This document shows, in pieces, positions 12,501 through 21,500 of a stretch of 64,000 nt of DNA. The translations under genes and the position numbers were made by a program. The stretch is from Apostichopus japonicus (lineage: Eukaryota; Echinodermata; Holothuroidea; Aspidochirotida; Stichopodidae): NCBI RefSeq assembly GCF_037975245.1, contig NC_092572.1, forward strand, positions 23,172,489 to 23,236,488, read 5' to 3'. Numbering within the stretch: position 1 is the first letter of the stretch; each line of letters begins with the position of its first letter. The notes under the pieces were generated by a model. That model saw only the letters and a program-made list of their open reading frames with translations. It was not told where the DNA came from and made no database searches.

Positions 12501-15500
12501 TAGTCCACGACCGGATTGATTTTGTAGCATATACTTGGTTTGTCAGTAGGCTGGCCATTCATGGTTTTAATCATCTTCTATCTGGCTATTAATTCTATTT
12601 ATGGTCCTTTAATCAATTTATGGTCCTTCCTCCCTCGTGAAGGTGACACCCGGTCCTCTGGACTTTGGCTCGTACGTCTGTGAAGCAACCAACAAAGTGG
12701 CGAAAAACACACATACAATCGATCTTATCCAAGCATGTGAGTATCGAGTAGTGTGTGATTTATGTTGAGAGGGAGTTAGCTTTATCTCAAAATGAGGTAT
12801 TTTTAAGCGAGCGTTGGGGGTGGGGGGGGGGGTGGAGGTGGATTGATGAGAGTTGCACATGTGAATGCCAAGTATTATCCATGTTTGAGAAAGCAGTGGG
12901 TCTCTGATCATTTGATTAGTGAATAACTAGTGAGAACCATGTTTTGAGGGAGGTAGTTATGGGCTTTGGATGATTGGGCAGGTTTCCCACATGATTCATG
13001 TTTGAAGTTTGTAAGGAAGGGTTGTGTTATTAAGCATCTCCAATGATTTCCGGTTTGGAAGAATTAACGGTGAGAGATGACGGGGGGGGGGGGGTTAGAA
13101 TGTGAGTACCTTTAGGAGGTCAGGCCCGTACCCCTCTCACCCAGTCTGGTGATACAATCATGGGTACAGACACATTATTGGGTATGAGTGTTGTACCAAT
13201 CTTACAATTGCCGATGCCCTCTTGGCTACGGCGTAGTTGTGGGAGTGAGTAACATAGATAATGTTATCTGATTACGACAGTAAACGGGATGTTCCTATCA
13301 TGTAAGGTATTCGTCCCTTCACCACTCATGTTGCTTTCATGTTCCTCAAAGTGGACAGTATTCCATTACGCAGCCCATGTTTCATGATTTCACAAGTATG
13401 TCTCCAAATGTTTTTATTAGTATAAATGCCCATTTAACTTTCCTCGTGTTCCCTCTCATATTCAGTTGTACCTACCGAGCCATTGGGTGTAAAGAAGGGT
13501 GAAGTAACATCGACAACCCTGGAGATCCTGTTTGAAGAACCAGAATACGATGGAAACCTACCCATCATCGGCTACACGGTGGAGTACTGGGGATTCGATG
13601 ATGACGAAACAATGAGGGACGATTTCAATTGTAAGTCTCCATTTGAATCAGATAAAGAAACATTCCACAATCCTCTCTTATGGTCTTGTCACTACTCCTC
13701 TCATCTACTCTCGTAACCTCCTCTCCTCATGTCACCTATCCTCCCCTCTCCTCTCCTCACCAATCCTCCCATCTCCTTTCATCACATCCCCTCTCATTTA
13801 CTCTTGTCAACCTCTCATCATCTCTCCTTTCCGCTTGTCATCTATCCTCCCATCTCCTCTTGTCATCACTCCTCTCATCTCCTCTCCTCACCTTCGTTGT
13901 CTCCTCTGGACTTCTCTCCTCTTCTCGTCATGTCTTCTCTTGTCACCTCTCCTCCAACCTCTCCTCTCCTCTCCTTTCATCTACTCTCGTCACCTCTCCT
14001 CTCCTCTCCTCTCCTCTCCTCTCCTCTCCTCTCCTCTCCTCTCCTTTCATCTACTCTCGTCACCTCTCATCTCCTCTCCTCATCTCCACTTGACTTCTCT
14101 CCTCTCCTCTCCTCTCCTCTCCTCTCCTCTCCTCTCCTCTCCTCTCCTCTCCTCTCCTCTCCTCTCCTCTCCTCTCCTCTCCTCTCCTCTCCTCTCCTCT
14201 CCTCTCCTCTCCTCTCCTCTCCTCTCCTCTCCTCTCCACTCCTCTCCACTCCTCTCCTCTCCTCTCCTCTCCTCTCCTTTCATCTACTCTCGTCACCTCT
14301 CATCTCCTCTCCTCATCTCCACTTGACTTCTCTCCTCTTCTCATCATGTCTTCTCTAGTCACCTCTCGTCTCCTCTCATCTACTCTTCTCTCATCTACTC
14401 TTGTCACCTCTCATCTCCTCTCCTCATCTCCTCTTGACTTCTCTACTCTTCTCATCATGTCTTCTCTAGTCACCTCTCCTCCCATCTGCTCTCATCACCT
14501 TCGTTGTCTCATCTGGACTTCTCTCCTCTTCTCATCATGTCTTCTCTTCTCACCTCTTGTCTCCTCTCCTCTCATCTACTCTCCTCTCATCTACTCTTGT
14601 CACCTCTCATCTCCTCTCCTCGTCTCCTCTTGACTTCTCTACTCTTCTCATCATGTCTTCTCATCTACTCTCCTCTCATCTACTTTTCTCTCATCTACTC
14701 TTCTCTCATCTACTCTTGTCACCTCTCATCTCCTCTCCTCGTCTCCTCTTGACTTCTCTACTCTTCTCATCATGTCTTCTCTTGTCACCTCTCCTCCAAT
14801 CTCTCCTCTCCTCTCCTCTCCTCTCCTTTCATCTACTCTCGTCACCTCTCATCTCCTCTCCTCATCTCCACTTGACTTCTCTCCTCTTCTCGTCATGTCT
14901 TCTCTTGTCACCTCTCCTCCAACCTCTCCTCTCCTCTCCTCTCCTCTCCTCTCCTCTCCTCTCCTCTCCTCTCCTCTCCTCTCCTCTCCTCTCCTCTCCT
15001 CTCCTCTCCTCTCCTCTCCTCTCCTCTCCTCTCCTCTCCTCTCCTCTCCTCTCCTCTCCTCTCCTCTCCTCTCCTCTCCTCTCCTCTCCTCTCCTCTCCT
15101 CTCCTGTCCTCTCCTCTCCTCTCCTCTCCTTTCATCTACTCTCGTCACCTCTCATCTCCTCTCCTCATCTCCACTTGACTTCTCTCCTCTTCTCGTCATG
15201 TCTTCTCTTGTCACCTCTCCTCCAACCTCTCCTCTACTCTCCTCTCTTCTCCTCTCCTCTCCTCTCCTCTCCTCTCCTCTCCTCTCCTCTCCTCTCCTCT
15301 CCTCTCTGCTCCTCTCCTCTCCTCTCATCTACTCTCATCACCTCTCATCTACTCTCATCACCTCTCATCTCCTCTCCTCATCTCCTCTTGACTTCTCTCC
15401 TCTTCTCATCATGTCTTCTCTTGTCACCTCTCCTCCCATCTCCTCTCCTCTCCTCTCATCTACTCTCATCACCTCTCATCTCCTCTCTTCTCATCATGTC

Positions 15501-18500
15501 TTCTCTTTTCACCTCTCCTCCCATCTCTTCTCCTCTCCTCCCATCTACTCTCATCACCTCTCATCTCCTCTCCTCATCTCCACTTGACTTCTCTCCTCTT
15601 CTCGTCATGTCTTCTCTTGTCACCTCTCCTCCAACCTCTCCATCTCCTCTCCTCTCCATCTCCTCTCCTCTTCTCTCATCTACTCTCGTCACCTCTCATC
15701 TCCTCTCCTCTTCTCATCATGTCTTCTCTTTTCACCTCTCCTCCCATCTCCTCTCATCTACTCTCATCACCTCTCATCTCCTTGACTTCTCTCCTCTCTT
15801 GTGCACGATAAGTAATCTAAAAGATACATCTCTTCTGCTTTTATTCATTTTATAATATTTAGCCACCGAGGAAGTCAAACTCACAGGTTTGAATCCAGAC
15901 AGAACGTACTACTTCAGGATGTCTGCTGAGAATGATGTCGGTCTTGGTTTGTGGTCTGAGAATGCTACCGCCAAAACAATTACATTCAGTGAGTTACTAG
16001 TGTACTTAATAGAGTAATATTCACACTACAGCCATATAACATATTGGTTATCCATGTCAACAACTCTGTAACTGGACGACATACATTAATCTTGGAGTGA
16101 CTCGAACCGGGGACCTTATGATTGGAAGCCACCGGCGTTAACCACTGAGCTAACACTCCTTAAATGGGATGGGTTAATGCATTATCCATGTACTTAGCAT
16201 AGAAAGCTTTAACACTACAGCCATACAACATATAATGAGATATCCATGTATTTATCATAGGCAGCTTTAATAGTACAGCCATACAACATGTAATGAGTTA
16301 TTCATGTACTTATCATAGGCAGCTTTAACAGTACAGCCTATTACATGTAATGGGTTATCCATTTACTTAGCATAGGCAGCTTTCACAGTACAGCCATACA
16401 ACATGTAATGAGTTATCAATGTACTTATCATAGGCAGCTTTAACACTACACCCATATAACATGTAATTGGTTATCCATTTACTTAGCATAGGCAGCTTTA
16501 ACAGTACAGCCATACAACATGTAATGAGTTATCAATGTACTTATCATAGGCAGCTTAACAGTACAGCCATATAACCTTTGATTGGTTATCCATGTACTTA
16601 TCATTAGGCAGCTTTAACACTACAGCCATATAACATACGATTGGTTATCCTTGTACCTGATATAGGCAGCTTGAACACTTCAGCCATAGGAACAATTGCC
16701 CGTATAATTAATATCTAATTTCTTCAAACCAACATTACCTCATATAAATTACAAATTTACCTTTGACTGATTGGAGAGGAGGACCCCCTTTGTGGTGTTC
16801 AAGTAGTCGGTGGCTCTTTTAGTAACAACATTTACCTTCTCTTTGCAGGGACCCCTCGAGAGCCAATCATTATGAGCCCTGATATTTCCAGCCATCCGAC
16901 CAAATATGATCTAGAATGGAGGGAACCAGAAGATAACGGTGGCAGTCCCATCAATGGGTACATCATCAGACATGCTCTGGTAGGTTACCAATAACACTCA
17001 TGGTAGAGTGTGAGCCTAGTGTTAATGTTAACTGCTATGCCTAAGTGTATACAGTGCCAGTGTTGGCTGCAAGTTGCAGTGACCTTTGACCTCATGCAGT
17101 TAAAAATCTGATGTGGTGTCGTCAGGATTAGCACTTATCGAACAAATTGAACGATTTTTTTTTTTCGGTCTTCTCAGTGACCCTTGACCTAATCTGGTTA
17201 TCTGCTTGGAAAGCCAAACATGCCATACACTAATTGCAGAGTTCTTGTGTTTTATAACAGGTCAGTAGCGAAGATGTCGAGGAGATTCCCGATCGTTACG
17301 AAGAGGCGGAAGTAGGAGCAGAAGCTAGATCCCACATCATCAGCCCCCTAGAGAAAGACAAACTCTACTTTATCGAGCTTCGGGCAGTCAGTGCCCTGGG
17401 GTTTGGAGAACCAGCGGAAAAAATCATTAAAACTGCTCAGGGTAATCTGAATCCAACTCCAAAACCTAGTAAGTATAATATTTATTCTTTGGATTGTTAC
17501 TCCTTTCTCCCCCCCCTACATCCCCCCCTTCTTTTTTCCTTTCGTCCGTCTGGGTTCTCGCCAGACAATTATAGCCAAATGTCAGTAGCTGAATTGAGCT
17601 GAGATTAAATGCAAAACAAAATTGAAAACGTACTTAGCTTGCTTGCAAAATAAGAGAGAATTTTACATTGTCCTTGCGTAGCGTATTCGGAAATAGATGA
17701 ACAAAATTCTCCTTTAATTCATAGAAGTTATGGATTGCCTGATGATTTGATCCTAGTCAGCGATAGTGTTAATCTGCAATCTGAGAAAAGACAGATATGA
17801 TAATTGGTTAATATTTATATTTATATATTTATGTACGATGTATCTATCACATATACATTAATCAAATGTATAGAACAAGTTTGTAGAAAACTGACGAGCC
17901 GGCCAGGACAAATGACGGTTGGACGAAAAGACGTTCCAGTGAAAAGACTCGCAGATGTAAGACGTTAGCTGAGGATAAAAGCAGAGCAATGATCGGTTGA
18001 ATAGAGCAAAGATGGAGAAAGGGGTTGTATGGATGGGGGAGAAGAGGTAGGGGAGGGAGGTGGATGGATAGGTCGGACAGCAAGTGGTTCAAAGATGAGA
18101 GGAAAGTCGTTAGGTGATGCAACTGTCCATCCTCACGTGAGCGTTTCCTAAATCCTTTTTCGAAGCTGTGGAGTCCTCCAGATTCTCTACACAGACTATC
18201 AAGAAGATCACGGACTAGACCTTTCTGATTCCAATTTCAAATTTGGGAACTTAAAAATTTTGAAAAAAAAGGTTTGAAATACTTCATACGTTAAGCTATG
18301 TTACGAAAATGCTGTGTCTTGATTTTAATTCTAGGTAATCGTCCCGTAGTTGGCGACATAGGGAAACTGTCGGGCGAGGCTCTGATCGGAGTTATCGTAG
18401 GTGGATTGGTCTTTGTTTTAATCGTTGTGGACGTGTCCTGTTGCTTCCTTAACGACTGCGGGGTCTTCTTCATCCTGAGCGTTAAGTGTTGCGGCAGGGA

Positions 18501-21500
18501 GGCCCACAAACCAGACATTGAGATGGATGAAAGATCGATCGACGAGTAAGTTGTGATCATACAACCATCAACCGTCTCAGAGACATCTGGTTTCCCAGCC
18601 ACGCTTCATTCAGCTCATTTCTTTACATGTAGTCACGCTGCGCCCAAAAGCAGCTGACAAGTTTTTCTGTCGTTTCGTCATTCAGAAGAAAATTTGGAAG
18701 CTTAAGCTCGCTAGAATCACATCGTTCGACATTTCATCCACAGACATAATTCATTCACTGTAAAGCAGATTGGTCAGCGAGCACACAGAAAGACCTTTTG
18801 AAAGCAGTGATGAAATTGCGAATTGAATCGCGCTCCGTTTACCTCGGTAAACGTAAAGCCTGGGAATCTCACAGGCCAGAATGAAGGGTGACCTCATTTA
18901 TCATCTAATCATAATAAGCTTGCAAAATCCGATCACCATCCATCTTTGCTCTCCTTCATTCCCATCTAGCTCCATCATTTCTAAAAGTGGAAGCCAAAGT
19001 AGTGGTAGCCGTCCTGGTGGCCGCTTTCATTGTCATTCTCATACTCATCGATGTTTGTTGCTACTGTGTTAACGACTGCGGCCTGCTAATGTGTCTATGC
19101 GTACAGTGCTGTGGCCAGCACACCGGCACGCACGAAGTCGACGTGGAGTTAGCCGCGGACTATTCGTAAGTTTTACGCAAGTCTCCTTCCATTCATTCCT
19201 CTTCACTGCATTGATTCTTCTATTCCAGCATTTTAGGCGCATCGTCATCCAGCGAGAGGCAAGTATGATTTGTGTGTGTACGATTCCTGTAAAGGTCAAG
19301 GGTCATTCATGTTCCTAGTGAGTTTTGTATACTTTGTGTTGATATATATATATTTATATCTCCTTGCCTGATGATCGTAGTGAAAGCCATATGTATATAC
19401 ATATGAAGAAAATCCATGGGGTACTCCAAAAGAAGCTATTATATAGTTATAACTATAGTTTAAAACAGTACTCCTTATTTGTCCATGATGAGTTATATCT
19501 TATTTCTTTGCTTTGCCTTATATCATATATATATATATATATATGTATATAGATCATATATATATATATGTATATAGATCATATATATTTGAAACGGTAA
19601 TGAGTTGGAAAATCCAGAACAGTGGAAAAACCTCTAGCCACCACTCGGATACCAACCCAGGCCTCCCGCTTTATATGCGGACACCCTAACCAACTAGGCT
19701 ATGGACACTGATTGTATGTCCAGAGGTTAGAAATCAGTAAGGAAGGTGGTACATCACGTATATTACATAATTTATTGAAATACTATGATTTGTTGAAAGT
19801 ATCAAGGATGAAAGCGAAGCTATATGTATCTGCCAAAGTCTATGCTATTGTTTTGTATAGCTCGCAGTCATACCTGGTTTATACAACCGTTGCATATTCC
19901 CAATGAGCCGTTAAGTTCTCGTCTCTTCGCTATGAAATAAACGTATTCTAATGTATCGCTATGATTAAGACCATCTCACCTACAAATACCTTCCCTAACT
20001 AGTCGCTGGGCATCTCCTAATTTGTAACCCTGGGTGATCAAGCTACCACTTGTACGTTGCTCACTGATGTCTTACCACTGCCCCGCCCCCCTCCAAGCCC
20101 AACCCCCACCCCCTCCCCCCACTTAGCTTAATCAATTTTGAAAATACAACACTTACCTAGACTCTTGACCATGATGTATAAAGACATAAATGGAAACCAT
20201 GAAATAATTTTGATTCTTGCAACATCACTGACAATGGCTGCCAACACTGTGACTGATTCTCAAGTGTGCCTGTTTAAGATACTCTAGTCTCTTATCTGAT
20301 GATCAATGGCTGATGTTGTTGCACTAGTGCGGCTGTACCATGTCTTTACCCATTCTGGCCTTTATCAACGGTCAATGTCCATCCTTTAGTAGTATTTTCA
20401 ATGTTGCCCCTCTTGACACTCACTTCGAGTACCTTAGTTGACTCCTGTTGGATGACACGTCTAGTAACGAATAGCCCCAACCAGGTGACCACCACCCCCA
20501 CCGGTGTGATGTGTGAATAATTGGTATATATCTCTTATCATTAGTAACAGCTCCCCCAATGCTGTCAATTAATATCGTAGAAGGTATCCTGATCACCGCT
20601 GTGTTCATGAGTTCCTAAAAGATGTATTGCTTAGTGTGTCTGTAGTGAATGACAAAAATACTTCATTAGAAGGCAAAGCTGCTCAGATATATCTGAGAGG
20701 TTACTTTGATGGTGGGTGAAAGCTAGGGTCATTCCATCTCCCCCCCTCCCCCCCCCCCCATCTCATGCATGCAGACAATGATTAGCTGCTGTGTGTATAT
20801 ATTACCTCTGGTTTTATTATCAAACTAAGAGGGACAGCCAGGTGTTTTTGAGTAAAGTTGACACTGCTATGTCACTCGCCAATGGTCGATGATTCAAATG
20901 TTGCAAAAAGACCAAATTAATAGTTTTTATCTGTGTTTTAAAGGTCAAGAGTGAAAATAAGCTAATGAGTGAAAATAAATTCAAGAGCGAAACTGCGCTG
21001 TGACCAGGGGTAGAAGGGTCGCTGAGAAGATTATTTGTCAGTAAGGATCTGTTAAATCTTTAGTAGCGCAATCCGTATCTTTTGAACACAATTTTGTTTG
21101 TGAGCTAAAATAACTAGCCAATATATCTAGGGCATACATGTAATATCTCTAGTATGTGCATGTAATATCTCAAGTACATACATATTACATGTAATATCTC
21201 TAGTACATACATGTAATAGATCTAATACAAACGTAAATATATCTGATACATGCATGTAACATCTGTAGTTCGTACATGTTAATATATCTAATACATACAT
21301 GTAATATCTCTTGTACATACATATAATATCTCTAGTACATACATGTAATATCTCTAGTAGGTACATGTAATATCTCTAGTAGGTACATACATGTAATATA
21401 TCTAGATGTAACATCTCTAGTATATACATGTAATATTTCTAGTACATACATGCAATATCTCTAATACAATCATTTAAATATATCTAATACATACATGTAA

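Noticed and set aside
13643-15855. Long plus-strand ORFs (up to 432 residues, Ser-Pro-Leu repeats) and minus-strand Gly-Glu-Arg ORFs
   Set aside because: They are translations of the (CTCCT)n simple repeat, which lacks stop codons in several frames; there is no domain or splice support.
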